A stretch of 64,000 nucleotides of DNA from Deltaproteobacteria bacterium HGW-Deltaproteobacteria-6 (GCA_002840435.1 PHAT01000005.1:672460-736459), one strand, 5' to 3'; positions 16,549-25,441 are shown, counted from the first letter of the stretch. Numbers and translations are program-made. Notes: a model not told the origin generated them from the sequence alone.

Positions 16549-19083
16549 CTAGGGAATTTGTTGTGACGATTCCGACAGGACTTTGCGAAGCGCCATGCCG
16601 ATGTTTTCAAGCAGGTAGGGTTTTTGGACATAAGCGCCGGCGCCGAGTTTCATGGCCTGCTTGACGCGGGCTGTTTCTGAAAATCCGCTGACGATGATGG
16701 CCTTTTGTCCCGGGTGCTTTTTCAGAATGCGCTTGTAGGTTTCCAGACCGTCAATTCCCGGTTCCATCAGCATGTCCAGAACCAGAACATCGGTGCTCTG
16801 ATGATTCATGTAATCAACTGCATCTTCGCCGCTGGCCATGGCTTTGACCTGGTAACCCAGTTTGGACAGCATGCTTGTGGCCACTTCTCTCTGGTCGTGG
16901 ATGTCGTCGATGACCAGGACCGATTCGCCGCGTCCCATATAAGTATCCGGAGACATGTCTTTCGGACGCTTGCTGTCAATGGTCTCATGCGTGGCGGGAA
17001 AATAAATCGTGAAGGTGCTTCCCCTGCCCGGTTCACTTTGCACGTCAATGTAACCGTCATGATCCTTGATGGTCCCCCAGACGACAGACAGACCCAATCC
17101 CGTTCCGCTTCTGCCCATCACTTTTTTGGTGTAGAAAGGTTCGAATATTCGGCCGATATCGGAAGGCGAGATGCCCTGACCGCTGTCACAGATAGTCAGG
17201 GCAACATAGTCGCCCCGGCGGACTTCGGTGCCGTCGGAAAGAGGTTTGTCCAGATAACAGTTGCCGGTGGTGATGGTGACCTCTCCCTTATCGGTAATGG
17301 CTTCAGTGGCGTTGGAGATGAGATTCATCAGCGCTTTTCCCAGATGCACGGGCATTCCCTTCATGTTGAGCAGATCACCGGCAAGCACCTTGTCAAATGT
17401 AACATGAGGGTGGTAGGATTGAATGCGGTCGAATTCCGGTGTTTGCAAAAAATCAGATATAATGTTGTTGAGATTGACCACTTCCGTCGATACGTTGACG
17501 CCGCGTCTGGCCATGGTTAACATGTCCTGAATGATGGCCGTTCCTTTTTCGCTGGATTTCAAAATGTTGTGCAGATATTTCGTTAACGGATTATCTTTCT
17601 CTATTTTGGTCAGCATCAGCTGCGTATAGCCGACCAAGACGCCCAGAACGTTATTGAGATCATGTGCGACGCCGCCGGCCAGCGTTCCCAGAGATTCAAT
17701 TTTTTCGACGCGGTGCAGCCTTTCTAACAGGATCCTGCGTTCCTCCTCCGCCTGTTTTCTTTCCGTGATGTCTCGGGTAATGAAAACAACGCCGTTGATT
17801 CCGTCGTAATCAATCAGATTTTTCCCCAGGGTTTCAAAAGTTCTCCATGTTCCGTCGCCTCTTAAACCGCGAAATTCGGTTGTGTCTCCCTGATTAGTCT
17901 TGTCCATCAGACCGGCGAACCGGCTTCGAACCAGGGCCTGATCGTCAGGGTGGATAAATTTCAGAAACGATTTGCCGGGAAAGGTTTCAAGCGGGTAACC
18001 GAAAATGCCTTCGGCGGACGGACTGTTGTATGTTATCCGTCCTTTTGTGTCCAGAATGGTGATCACGTCCGACGACCGTTGAATCAGCGTCCGGAAACGG
18101 TCCTCACTTTTTCGCAGGGCCTCTTCAGCTTCCTTTCTTTCGGTGATGTTGACAAAAACCATCTGAGCGCCGACCGGTGTGTCGTCTTTTTTTAGAATGG
18201 TGGTGATGACCTCGGCCCATACGGGGGATTTGTCTTTTCTGGCAATGGGGAGCTCAAAACGTCTGGGGATATCGCCCTCCGTCCGGGCCGCGAATCTTTC
18301 GAGCAGACGACTGCGCGATTCATCATCAAACGATTCCAGGCCGAAACCATCTTTGCCGATAACCTTCTCCCGGGACCATCCCATCATTTCCTCGATGCGC
18401 TTGTTGATGTAGAGGACTTTTCCCGACATATCGATTCTGCCGACGCCAATCGGGGCGGTCTCGATAAAATCACGGTATTTTTCTTCGCTTTCTTTCAGGG
18501 CTTTTTCCACTGCTTTACGCTCGGCAAGTTCATCGGAGAGTCGGGCATTAATCAGGGATATCTCCGCCGTCCGTTCTTCCACGAGTTCTTCAAGGTGTTG
18601 ACGATAGGAATCCAGTTCGGTTTCCGTCTTGCGCCGGTTTGTAATGTCATGGACATTCATGACGAAGCCCTTAACAATACCGTTATGCAGCAGGTTGAAG
18701 CCGATGCCTTCCAGAACACGGGTTGAACCATCTTTGTGCCGGATGCTGAAGGCGTTGGAGATTTTAATTTCCTTTGTCAGGACGGATTTGCCGAAATCCA
18801 GAATTGCCCGGGGAATATCGGCCGGGATAATGTAATCGAAACCGCTTTTCCCGATGAGCTCTTCCGGTTTATATCCGAGATGCAGCTCAATGGCGGGATT
18901 GACATAAGTAATGACGGCTTTTTTATTAACAATGATGATAATGTCTGATGAATTCTGTGTAATGGCGCGGAAGAACGATTCGCTTTTTTTTAAGTCCGCG
19001 ATTTGCTGCTTCAAAAATTTAATTTCATCGCCACTGGAAGTTGAAATGCTCAATTTATAATTCATCCCTCTAACTATTTTCAA
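16549..19083 (-). CDS. Hybrid sensor histidine kinase (PAS x3, HisKA, HATPase, receiver)
   Basis: 844 residues, no membrane spans. Three PAS domains lie at roughly 35-150, 200-320 and 330-445, each ending in an ITERK/ITNRR-type PAC tail. They are followed by HisKA with phospho-acceptor GGVAHDLNN (~470), ATPase motifs (ISNATEAI, DSGQGI, GTGLGLSVV) and a C-terminal receiver domain (~715-835, VLDMLMEPGIDG). The receiver has no output domain, so a downstream partner in trans is needed. The TTG start at 19083 is kept; an ATG at 19065 is possible but has GAGG touching it. It is convergent with the CoA-transferase fusion gene. Confidence 0.9.
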   Translation of the reverse strand: MKIVRGMNYKLSISTSSGDEIKFLKQQIADLKKSESFFRAITQNSSDIIIIVNKKAVITYVNPAIELHLGYKPEELIGKSGFDYIIPADIPRAILDFGKSVLTKEIKISNAFSIRHKDGSTRVLEGIGFNLLHNGIVKGFVMNVHDITNRRKTETELDSYRQHLEELVEERTAEISLINARLSDELAERKAVEKALKESEEKYRDFIETAPIGVGRIDMSGKVLYINKRIEEMMGWSREKVIGKDGFGLESFDDESRSRLLERFAARTEGDIPRRFELPIARKDKSPVWAEVITTILKKDDTPVGAQMVFVNITERKEAEEALRKSEDRFRTLIQRSSDVITILDTKGRITYNSPSAEGIFGYPLETFPGKSFLKFIHPDDQALVRSRFAGLMDKTNQGDTTEFRGLRGDGTWRTFETLGKNLIDYDGINGVVFITRDITERKQAEEERRILLERLHRVEKIESLGTLAGGVAHDLNNVLGVLVGYTQLMLTKIEKDNPLTKYLHNILKSSEKGTAIIQDMLTMARRGVNVSTEVVNLNNIISDFLQTPEFDRIQSYHPHVTFDKVLAGDLLNMKGMPVHLGKALMNLISNATEAITDKGEVTITTGNCYLDKPLSDGTEVRRGDYVALTICDSGQGISPSDIGRIFEPFYTKKVMGRSGTGLGLSVVWGTIKDHDGYIDVQSEPGRGSTFTIYFPATHETIDSKRPKDMSPDTYMGRGESVLVIDDIHDQREVATSMLSKLGYQVKAMASGEDAVDYMNHQSTDVLVLDMLMEPGIDGLETYKRILKKHPGQKAIIVSGFSETARVKQAMKLGAGAYVQKPYLLENIGMALRKVLSESSQQIP

Positions 19084-19453
19084 TTCCGGTTGCCGGTTTT
19101 CAAGCGGCTCTTTTTATACAACATTAAATCGATCATCGCAAAGTCTTATTTATTTGCAGGGTCATTTCAGCAAAAAGGTTTTTTACTTCCCTGCAAGAGT
19201 TGCAAAAAAAGAACAGACGGGGAATCAGGAAGAAATCTTTGGTGCTGAATCGTCAGCTCACATGAGCAATTCAAAATTTTTTTGTATTAAAATTTCCATA
19301 CAGTGGGGATGTAAAGCGCTGCTTGAAGAATTATTCCCTAGTTGCTGGGGAGTTATTCCCCGATGACATCCGCTTCGAAACTGCGAAGACCGGTGCTGAT
19401 AATGTTTCATGCATGATTACAGGCATATAGGTAAGTTACCGCCGATTCCGAAG
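19084..19453. other. Intergenic region upstream of a sigma-54 promoter
   Basis: About 370 bases without a convincing ORF. At 19334-19361 TTCCC, GGGGA and TCCCC blocks form overlapping inverted repeats (TTCCC-N8-GGGGA, and GGGGA-N5-TCCCC). They lie about 100 bases upstream of the -24 element, a usual distance for an enhancer-binding-protein site. It should also contain the promoter of the hybrid kinase gene on the other strand. Confidence 0.45.
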
Positions 19454-19470
19454 TTGGCATGCTGGTTGCT
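19454..19470 (+). promoter_or_regulatory. Sigma-54 (-24/-12) promoter
   Basis: TTGGCATGCTGGTTGCT matches the consensus YTGGCAYGN4TTGCW, with GG at 19456-19457 and GC at 19468-19469 separated by exactly 10 bases. The predicted transcript start (~19481) is about 27 bases before the ATG of the small exported protein at 19508. A sigma-54 activator (NtrC type) is encoded nearby at 21934-23265, a plausible but unproven regulator. Confidence 0.72.
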
Positions 19471-19507
19471 ATACACATGAACAGAACTGATGGGGAGATG
19501 GCTGTTG

Positions 19508-19900
19508 ATGAAAAAAACTTTGGTTTGCATGGCAGGCGTGATTTGTCTTTTGGCCGCATTTGCATTGGCCGCCGACAAGCCCGCAACAGTGTCAAACCAG
19601 GGAGCCGTACTGAAAACGACTAACGTCAAAACGGCTAAGATGAATGCCAGGGGAAAGGTTGTTGAAATTTCCGACAAGGCCATCAAGATCGAACGAGGCA
19701 TTAAAGGCAACCTGGAAATCATGGAGTTAGCGCTGGAGAATCCGGTGCAGGATATCGCAGTGAATGATTCCGTAAAAATCGTTTACAGTGTTAAAGACGG
19801 GAAACTGACGGCATCGAGAGTAGCCAAGCTGGGGGCAAAAAATCCCGGCAAAAATGGAATAAAGCAGTCAAAAGAGAAACCAGCATCTGCTGCGAAGTAA
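19508..19900 (+). CDS. Small exported protein of unknown function
   Basis: 130 residues, not recognised. The ATG at 19508 is chosen because it begins an ideal signal peptide (MKKTLVCMAGVICLLAAFALAAD). The mature part has a compact beta-rich region (MNARGKVVEISDKAIKIE ... VNDSVKIVYSVKDGKLTASRV) that looks like a small OB-like or SH3-like barrel, followed by a Lys-rich tail. GGGGAG lies ~11 bases upstream. It is transcribed from a near-consensus sigma-54 promoter, so expression is probably conditional. A second small exported protein follows 81 bases downstream. Confidence 0.72.
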   Translation: MKKTLVCMAGVICLLAAFALAADKPATVSNQGAVLKTTNVKTAKMNARGKVVEISDKAIKIERGIKGNLEIMELALENPVQDIAVNDSVKIVYSVKDGKLTASRVAKLGAKNPGKNGIKQSKEKPASAAK

Positions 19901-19981
19901 TTCGTACGATGCCTTTCTATAGGTGGAGTCCCTAAATAAAAGAGGGGTTATTTAAAAACTATTAACAAGGAGGATTTTAAG

Positions 19982-20233
19982 ATGAAGCGTATTGTATTGT
20001 TAGTTGTTGCATTGGTTTTCGCATTTTCTATGTCAGTTATGGCAGCCGATAAGGCAGCCGCACCCGCAGCTCCCGCCGACAAGGCCGTAGCAACCGATAA
20101 GGCACCGGATGCCGACAAGAAAGCAGACGCAAAGAAACCCGCAAAGAAAGCAAAGAAAGCAAAGAAAGCAAAGAAGGCCGAAAAGAAAGCCGACGAGAAG
20201 AAAGCTGAAGAAGCTGCTCCGGCCGCAAAATAA
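19982..20233 (+). CDS. Small exported Lys/Ala-rich repeat protein (histone H1-like composition)
   Basis: 83 residues. A signal peptide (MKRIVLLVVALVFAFSMSVMAAD) is followed by a tail made almost only of A, K, P, D and E, with a central array of KKA repeats encoded by a 9-base period (aaagaaagc). The composition resembles histone H1-like tails, but the signal peptide predicts export, so a DNA role is unlikely; binding anionic polymers, lipopolysaccharide or the cell wall is more plausible. AAGGAGG precedes the ATG. A strong terminator follows directly. Confidence 0.75.
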   Translation: MKRIVLLVVALVFAFSMSVMAADKAAAPAAPADKAVATDKAPDADKKADAKKPAKKAKKAKKAKKAEKKADEKKAEEAAPAAK

Positions 20234-20260
20234 GTTTTTATAACTTATGATTGTGCACGA

Positions 20261-20292
20261 AAAGGGATGAGTGAAAACTCATCCCTTTTTTT
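20261..20292 (+). terminator. Strong intrinsic terminator
   Basis: Stem AAAGGGATGAG (20261-20271) with CTCATCCCTTT (20278-20288), loop TGAAAA, then a run of T. It ends the unit of two small exported proteins and separates it from the histidine kinase gene. Confidence 0.9.
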
Positions 20293-20364
20293 TGCACGCG
20301 GCGTCCATGAAACCACGCCGATTTGCGCAAAGTCCTCGTGGTTTATTTTATTTCTTTCTGCTAT

Positions 20365-21921
20365 ATGTTTTCCACCATGTTGAAAAATTTGCTGACAAAA
20401 ATTATCGATTACAACAGCAATTTAACCGTGCGGTTCAGGCTTGTGGCGCTGACGGTGGCAGGTCTTGCCGTTACCATGGCTATCTGGGGGATTATCCATC
20501 TGACCGCCCTGGACAGAATTCTGGTTGATCAGCAGGTGAAAAGAATGGAAGGCGTCGCGGATACCGTCAGTACATTTTATCAGCATTTTCCGACCAGGCA
20601 GGGCATCGCCGCTCTTGATTTGGCCCTGAAGGATCACATTCAGGCGGACGTCCGTCTGGCCAGAATCGATATTTTTGATACGCGCCGCAACCATGTTGAT
20701 TATGTTGCCGGCGCCAGCCGTGTCCAATATGAATGGCCGGATAATATTGTGGCCGAAGTCAGCGCCAAAGGAAAATCGCGTTATGTCAAGCTGGAAACAG
20801 ACTCGGGACCCTCTCTGGGGCTGCTCTATCCCGTTTCCGGAGAAACCAAGGATTCCCGCATCATCGTCGGCATTATTGCGTTTTCACGGGCGAATGCGGA
20901 AATTATGAACCGCGCGCGGCAATTGCTGATCTTCAGCAGCGCCGGGCTGCTGCTGGCCATCCTATTGCTCTTGGCCGTCAGCTATGGCTGGATGATCGGA
21001 CGGCCGCTTAAAATGATTATCGAAACGATTGATGAATTTCAGAAAGGGCGGTATGTGAAACGCATTCCCATCGTCCGGGAGGATGAATGGGGGCAACTGG
21101 CCGATCATTTCAATCAGATGGCCGACGAAATTCAAAACGTTATGGCCAGAAATCTCGATCTGACCAGCCATCTGGCGGATCGTGTCCGCGAAGAAACGCT
21201 CAACGTCGTTCAACTGCAAAAACAGGTTGATGATCTGAAACAATTAACCGCCCTGGGGCAATTAACGGCCAACCTGGCTCATGATTTAGGAACACCGCTT
21301 CATTCCATTGCGGGGCTTGCCAAACTGATGCTGGAGCGGGAAGGCTGGCCGCCGGATGTTGCGCATAAGTTAAATTTGATTGTCGAACAGACCCAGAGGC
21401 TGGACAATGTCATTCAGAATGTGCGCAAAGCCACGCGCCTTCCGGAACTTCATTTTGAATTGATGACCGTGCATAAAATTTTGAACGACACACTGCCGCT
21501 GGTCGAGCCTCTGATCCAGAAAAGTCATGTGACCATTGATGTGCACATTGACCGGTCTACCGCATCTTTATATGTTGATCGTTTCCGGATTCAGACCGCG
21601 CTCATGAATATCATCCAGAATTCCATTGACGCCATGCCCGCCGGCGGCAAAATCAACATATCCGCCGAAGATGACCGTACGGCAAAGACCATTAAAATCC
21701 TGATTGCCGATAACGGGCAGGGGATTGCGGCTGATCACCTGAAAAAAGTCTGTGAACCGTTTTTCAGCTCCCATGAAGATGAAGGAATGCGCGGTCTGGG
21801 GCTGGCCATCGTTCGTGATATTGTTAAGGCGCACGGCGGCCAGATGGACATGCAAAGCATGCCGGGCAGCGGAACTTCCGTCATCCTTTACTTACGAATG
21901 GCTGATCAGGTGAGCGAATAA
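20365..21921 (+). CDS. Membrane sensor histidine kinase with HAMP domain
   Basis: About 518 residues from this ATG; no ribosome-binding site decides the start, and codons at 20323, 20338 and 20377 are alternatives. One span lies near residues 20-45, then a periplasmic sensor region of ~150 residues (no family recognised), a second span (~LLIFSSAGLLLAILLLLAVSYG), HAMP, HisKA with LTANLAHDLGTPLHSI, and an ATPase domain (QNSIDAM, DNGQGI, GLGLAIV). Its stop is 12 bases from the stop of an NtrC-type regulator on the other strand; the two are probably cognate partners in spite of the convergent arrangement. Confidence 0.9.
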   Translation: MFSTMLKNLLTKIIDYNSNLTVRFRLVALTVAGLAVTMAIWGIIHLTALDRILVDQQVKRMEGVADTVSTFYQHFPTRQGIAALDLALKDHIQADVRLARIDIFDTRRNHVDYVAGASRVQYEWPDNIVAEVSAKGKSRYVKLETDSGPSLGLLYPVSGETKDSRIIVGIIAFSRANAEIMNRARQLLIFSSAGLLLAILLLLAVSYGWMIGRPLKMIIETIDEFQKGRYVKRIPIVREDEWGQLADHFNQMADEIQNVMARNLDLTSHLADRVREETLNVVQLQKQVDDLKQLTALGQLTANLAHDLGTPLHSIAGLAKLMLEREGWPPDVAHKLNLIVEQTQRLDNVIQNVRKATRLPELHFELMTVHKILNDTLPLVEPLIQKSHVTIDVHIDRSTASLYVDRFRIQTALMNIIQNSIDAMPAGGKINISAEDDRTAKTIKILIADNGQGIAADHLKKVCEPFFSSHEDEGMRGLGLAIVRDIVKAHGGQMDMQSMPGSGTSVILYLRMADQVSE

Positions 21922-21933
21922 AAACAGGGAATA

Positions 21934-23265
21934 TTATTTTTCATCCGTGAGACCATAGCGGCGGATTTTCATGCGCAATGTTTTGCGGTCAATGCCCAGA
22001 ATCTCGGCGGCCTTGGATTGATTCCAGGAGGTTTCTTTCAGGGTCTGGAGAATTTGCTCCCTTTGCACTTCTTCCAGCGGCGTCATATCCTGCAGGCCCG
22101 GACTCTTTTTGGGTTCCGCCTTTTGCCGGAAACGGTCCGGCAAATTTTCCGGCAGGATGACTACAAAAGGCGAAAGCAGCAGGGTTTGCTGCAGGACGTT
22201 TTCCAGTTCGCGCACATTGCCCGGCCAGTCATAGGCCATGAGCAATTCCAGGGCTTCCATCGAAACACGCACACCGGGGTATCCCAATTTCTTCAGCATG
22301 GCCTCGATCAGCAGGGGAATATCGTCCCGGCGTTCCCGTAAAGGCGGAATGCGCAGCCGTACGATAAAACGATAGAGGAGATCCAGGCGAAAACCGCCTG
22401 AATTGACTTCTTCATCAATATTTTTATTGGCGGCGGCAACCACGCGGACCGCGACATGGCGCACGTCGTGTCCGCCGATTCTGCGCACTTCGCCGTCCTG
22501 CATAAACCGCAGGAGCTTGCTTTGCAGCGCCGTGGACATTTCCGTGATCTCATCCAGAAAAATGGTGCCGCCCTGAGCGGATTCAATCAGGCCCATATGC
22601 TGATGATCCGCGCCGGTAAAGGAGCCTTTTTCATAGCCGAAGAGTTCCGATTCGAGCAGGTTGTCGGGAATCGCGCCGCAGTGCACAACCACAAAAGGCT
22701 TCAGGCGGCGCGTGGACATGTGATGGAGGGAGCGCGCGGTCAGTTCCTTCCCCGTGCCGCTTTCGCCTTCAATGAGCACGCTGGCCGGAGAATCGGCGAC
22801 CCGGGCAATTTGTTTGTAAAACTCAACCATAGTTGCGGAAGAGCCGATCAGCTTCGCCTCTTCGATGGCGGCAAGCGGGCCGTTCGACCGCCGCTCCCGC
22901 AACTCCCGCACCTCCAGAACTTTTTTAACAAGCGTGCGGCAGTCTTCGGGTGAAAAAGGTTTGCTGATGTAATCCCAAGCACCCAGACTGATCGCTTCCA
23001 TGGTGGTTTCCAGAGAGCCGTAGGCAGTCATCAGGATGACGGGCAGGTTCGGCCATTTTTTCTGAACTTCGCCTAAGAATTGCAGACCGTCCATGCCGGG
23101 CATGCGAATATCGGACATGAGTAAATCATATTTTGACAGATCCTGTCTCAGCGCGTCAAGGGCGGAGGTAAATGCGGTAACGTCATAGCCGTCGCGCAGC
23201 AGAACTTCCTGGAGAAATTCACAGGCGACGGCGTCATCATCAATCACTAATATACGGGCTTTCAT
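21934..23265 (-). CDS. Sigma-54-dependent response regulator, NtrC family
   Basis: 443 residues. The receiver domain at 1-115 has phospho-acceptor Asp in LLMSDIRMPGMDG. The AAA+ domain (~140-370) has Walker A GESGTGKE, the sigma-54 contact loop as GSFTGA (Ser replacing the usual Ala) and Walker B GGTIFLDE. A C-terminal Fis-type helix-turn-helix (NQSKAAEILGIDRKTLRMKI) follows. It activates sigma-54 promoters after phosphorylation, probably by the adjacent convergent kinase. The sigma-54 promoter at 19454 is the nearest candidate target. Confidence 0.93.
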   Translation of the reverse strand: MKARILVIDDDAVACEFLQEVLLRDGYDVTAFTSALDALRQDLSKYDLLMSDIRMPGMDGLQFLGEVQKKWPNLPVILMTAYGSLETTMEAISLGAWDYISKPFSPEDCRTLVKKVLEVRELRERRSNGPLAAIEEAKLIGSSATMVEFYKQIARVADSPASVLIEGESGTGKELTARSLHHMSTRRLKPFVVVHCGAIPDNLLESELFGYEKGSFTGADHQHMGLIESAQGGTIFLDEITEMSTALQSKLLRFMQDGEVRRIGGHDVRHVAVRVVAAANKNIDEEVNSGGFRLDLLYRFIVRLRIPPLRERRDDIPLLIEAMLKKLGYPGVRVSMEALELLMAYDWPGNVRELENVLQQTLLLSPFVVILPENLPDRFRQKAEPKKSPGLQDMTPLEEVQREQILQTLKETSWNQSKAAEILGIDRKTLRMKIRRYGLTDEK

Positions 23266-23300
23266 AAAAACACCTGCTATGACGGGTGAAGAGAAAAATA

Positions 23301-23750
23301 TTAAGGCAGAGACGCCACGAAAGAGCCTGTAAGCTTCCGGCTGCCCTGCGCATCCTGAGCAATGATATCGCAGCGGATTCTTTTTTCACCGTTTTCTTCA
23401 TACTTTTCGATTACCTTACCGCTCACGGTGATGGTTGCCCGGTCCTTGGTCTGTTCGAAATCATCCAGATTAACCGGCAGCGTCATGCTCATGAAATGCA
23501 CGGAAAATTTTTTTAAATATTTGTTGTCGATCCAGGAGGTGATGGCTTCCCCCGCGATCCCCATAATAAACATGCCATGGGCAATGACCGTATCCATGCC
23601 GATGGCTCTGATAAAGCTGTCATCGTGGTGCAGGGGATTAAAGTCGCCGGATGCCCCGGCATAACGCACGAGTTGCGTCCGGGTGATGGGCGCGGACGTA
23701 TAGACCGGGATGGCATCGCCGACTTTTATCGCGTCAAAATTTATTGTCAT
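23301..23750 (-). CDS. MaoC-like hotdog (R)-enoyl-CoA hydratase/dehydratase
   Basis: 149 residues from the ATG at 23750 (AGGA 9 bases upstream; the frame runs further but without family sequence). The hydratase signature is clear: SGDFNPLHHDDSFIRAIGMDTVIAHGMF, with the catalytic Asp and His around residues 34-39. It acts on a 3-hydroxyacyl-/enoyl-CoA. It follows a second hotdog gene by 10 bases; such pairs form heteromeric dehydratases with one catalytic and one substrate-binding half. Confidence 0.88.
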   Translation of the reverse strand: MTINFDAIKVGDAIPVYTSAPITRTQLVRYAGASGDFNPLHHDDSFIRAIGMDTVIAHGMFIMGIAGEAITSWIDNKYLKKFSVHFMSMTLPVNLDDFEQTKDRATITVSGKVIEKYEENGEKRIRCDIIAQDAQGSRKLTGSFVASLP

Positions 23751-23760
23751 GTCGTCATTC

Positions 23761-24234
23761 CTATCTTTCCATAAAGGTCGTGCGCGCTCTGACAACCAGT
23801 TCCCCTCTTTGATTGATCATTTCCGTTTCCAGAACCGTTACCTGGATATGCAGGCCTCTTCGTCCCGGCTTACCACGATCATACATGTCGACAACCTTCA
23901 TTTTGCGGGTAATCACATCGCCCGCACAGATCGGCGCAAAGTATTCGTATTCTTCCTCGCTGTGCAGGAGCCGGTTCAAATCGGCGCCCAGCGCGTCGAC
24001 TGTTCCCAGCAAGCCGCCGCCCGTCCAGAATATAAAACTCGAGGGGAAAGTAGGCGGGATGGGAATGTTTTCGAAACCGGCGCTTTGAGCCGCATTTTCA
24101 TCGCGATAAATATCCCTGATATGATCGACATCATCCTTCTGTGAAATGGCGGCGACAAATTCAGCGATTTTGTTTTTTTCGACTTTTATCGAATAAAGCG
24201 GGAATTCCATGCCGAGTTTCGACTTATCCGCCAT
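23761..24234 (-). CDS. MaoC N-terminal-type hotdog dehydratase subunit (FAS1-like)
   Basis: 157 residues, starting at the ATG after GGAGGGTGCT. The sequence begins with a short linker and then the N-terminal hotdog pattern (FAAAISQKDD-like, PPTFPSSFIFWTGGG, LLHSEEEYEYFAPICAGDVITRKMKVVD). The usual catalytic DxNPxH motif is absent, so it is probably the non-catalytic partner of the downstream MaoC protein. Together they resemble 3-hydroxyacyl dehydratase pairs such as HadAB. The pathway is unknown because no other acyl-CoA genes adjoin. Confidence 0.82.
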   Translation of the reverse strand: MADKSKLGMEFPLYSIKVEKNKIAEFVAAISQKDDVDHIRDIYRDENAAQSAGFENIPIPPTFPSSFIFWTGGGLLGTVDALGADLNRLLHSEEEYEYFAPICAGDVITRKMKVVDMYDRGKPGRRGLHIQVTVLETEMINQRGELVVRARTTFMER

Positions 24235-24386
24235 AGCACCCTCCGGAAGAATAGTATTATGTGTTACGACGCATACCACATCCAGACCGGAATTTCACGT
24301 CTTAATGACACGGCCATATCACGAATCAGGCAGAGCCGCTGAAAGCCGCTTGACAAGCAATACATCTTGCCTGTACTTTGGCAGTC

Positions 24387-24668
24387 ATGAAGATCTGCCG
24401 GAGCTGTAAAAAAGAAATTCCCGTTGATCTCTTTGTCGGTCGGCAGGAGCAGTGTCCCTTCTGCGGAGCAGATCTCCACAGTTGCCTCAACTGCACCTTT
24501 TATGAGCGCGGCGTCTATAATGACTGCCGTGAAGCGCAGGCCGAGCGGGTTTTGGATAAGAGCCGCTCGAATTTCTGCGACTACTTCCGCTTTCAAACGG
24601 TTAAGAAAGATTCCCAGTCCGTTGCGTCTGACCCAAAAACCAGGCTGGAGTCCTTATTTAAAAAATAA
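24387..24668 (+). CDS. Small zinc-ribbon protein of unknown function
   Basis: 93 residues from the ATG. Cysteine pairs CRSC, CPFC and CLNC, plus later single Cys residues in YNDCREA and NFCDYF, predict one or two zinc sites. The segment SCLNCTFYERGVYNDCREAQAERV is conserved in a small uncharacterised deltaproteobacterial family as I remember it, but I cannot name a function. It is divergent from the MaoC pair. Confidence 0.7.
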   Translation: MKICRSCKKEIPVDLFVGRQEQCPFCGADLHSCLNCTFYERGVYNDCREAQAERVLDKSRSNFCDYFRFQTVKKDSQSVASDPKTRLESLFKK

Positions 24669-24804
24669 CATTGCGGGAAGCCGTGCGGTCCGTGAATCCG
24701 GGCCGGCATGCGCTGATGGTCAGGGTCCTGCGCGTTCAGCCGGAGACTTTTTTAAACGCTGTCCGGACAGCAGGCGCAGACGGCGGCTGGCGAGCCCAGT
24801 TTTT

Positions 24805-24841
24805 AAAAAAAAAAGCAGCACCCCCGTATGGGTGCTGCTTT
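24805..24841 (-). terminator. Intrinsic terminator of the truncated chemoreceptor
   Basis: AAAGCAGCACCC (24812-24823) pairs with GGGTGCTGCTTT (24830-24841), loop of six. On the minus strand the stem is followed by a long U tract (complement of the A run at 24805-24811), placing it after the chemoreceptor remnant. It may also work weakly for the plus-strand zinc-ribbon gene. Confidence 0.85.
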
Positions 24842-24898
24842 CAAGGTTTCCGTGCGCGTGTTTATCTCACAACATGTTTTCTTCCAGCGGCTTTGCCG

Positions 24899-25441
24899 TT
24901 AAAACTCCTTTTTTCCCATACCGATCAGGACCGTCTGTTTTTTTAGGGTTGAACCGGTCTTGTCTGTTTTTGCGGCAAACTTGAATGCCTCGCCCGCATC
25001 ATCTTGCTCCGTCTTGAAAATGGACATGACACTGGCCAGATTTTCCGCGTTGCCGGCGGTCTTTTGCGTGGTGATGTTCATCTCGGCAATGGCCCGGCCC
25101 ACCTGATCAATGCCCTGGGATTGCTCCTTGGAGGCTACAGCGATTTCACTCATCAGATTGACTACTTTATTAGCACTGGCTGTGACCTCACTGAATGCAG
25201 TGCTTGTAATACCCACCAGACTTTCTCCGTTCTTGACCTTGTTAACAATATCTCCGATCAAATCGGAGGATCCTTTTGCCGATTCCGTCGCCCTCATGGC
25301 CAGATTCCGCACTTCGTCGGCCACGACGGCAAAGCCCGTTCCTGCTTCACCGGCGCGGGCCGCTTCCACGGAGGCGCTGAGCGCCAGCAGATTGGTCTGA
25401 AACGCGATCTCATCGATGCTTTTGACAATTTTCTGGGTCTG
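24899..25441 (-). pseudogene. Methyl-accepting chemotaxis protein, 3' fragment only
   Basis: Translating from 25441 gives about 180 residues of a receptor signalling domain: [20 protein letters not shown], the tip [20 protein letters not shown], then [21 protein letters not shown] and the C-terminal coiled coil. The sensor, membrane and first half of the signalling domain are missing. Immediately upstream of the first homologous codon is an in-frame TAA, and homology switches to an unrelated gene on the other strand at the same base. An internal ATG could in theory start a 156-residue piece, but without the descending helix it would not signal. The natural terminator is retained. Confidence 0.85.

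Noticed and set aside
20136-20200. Short tandem repeats considered as a CRISPR or minisatellite
   Set aside because: They are the coding repeats (9-base period) of the KKA-rich protein; no spacers or cas genes exist in the window.
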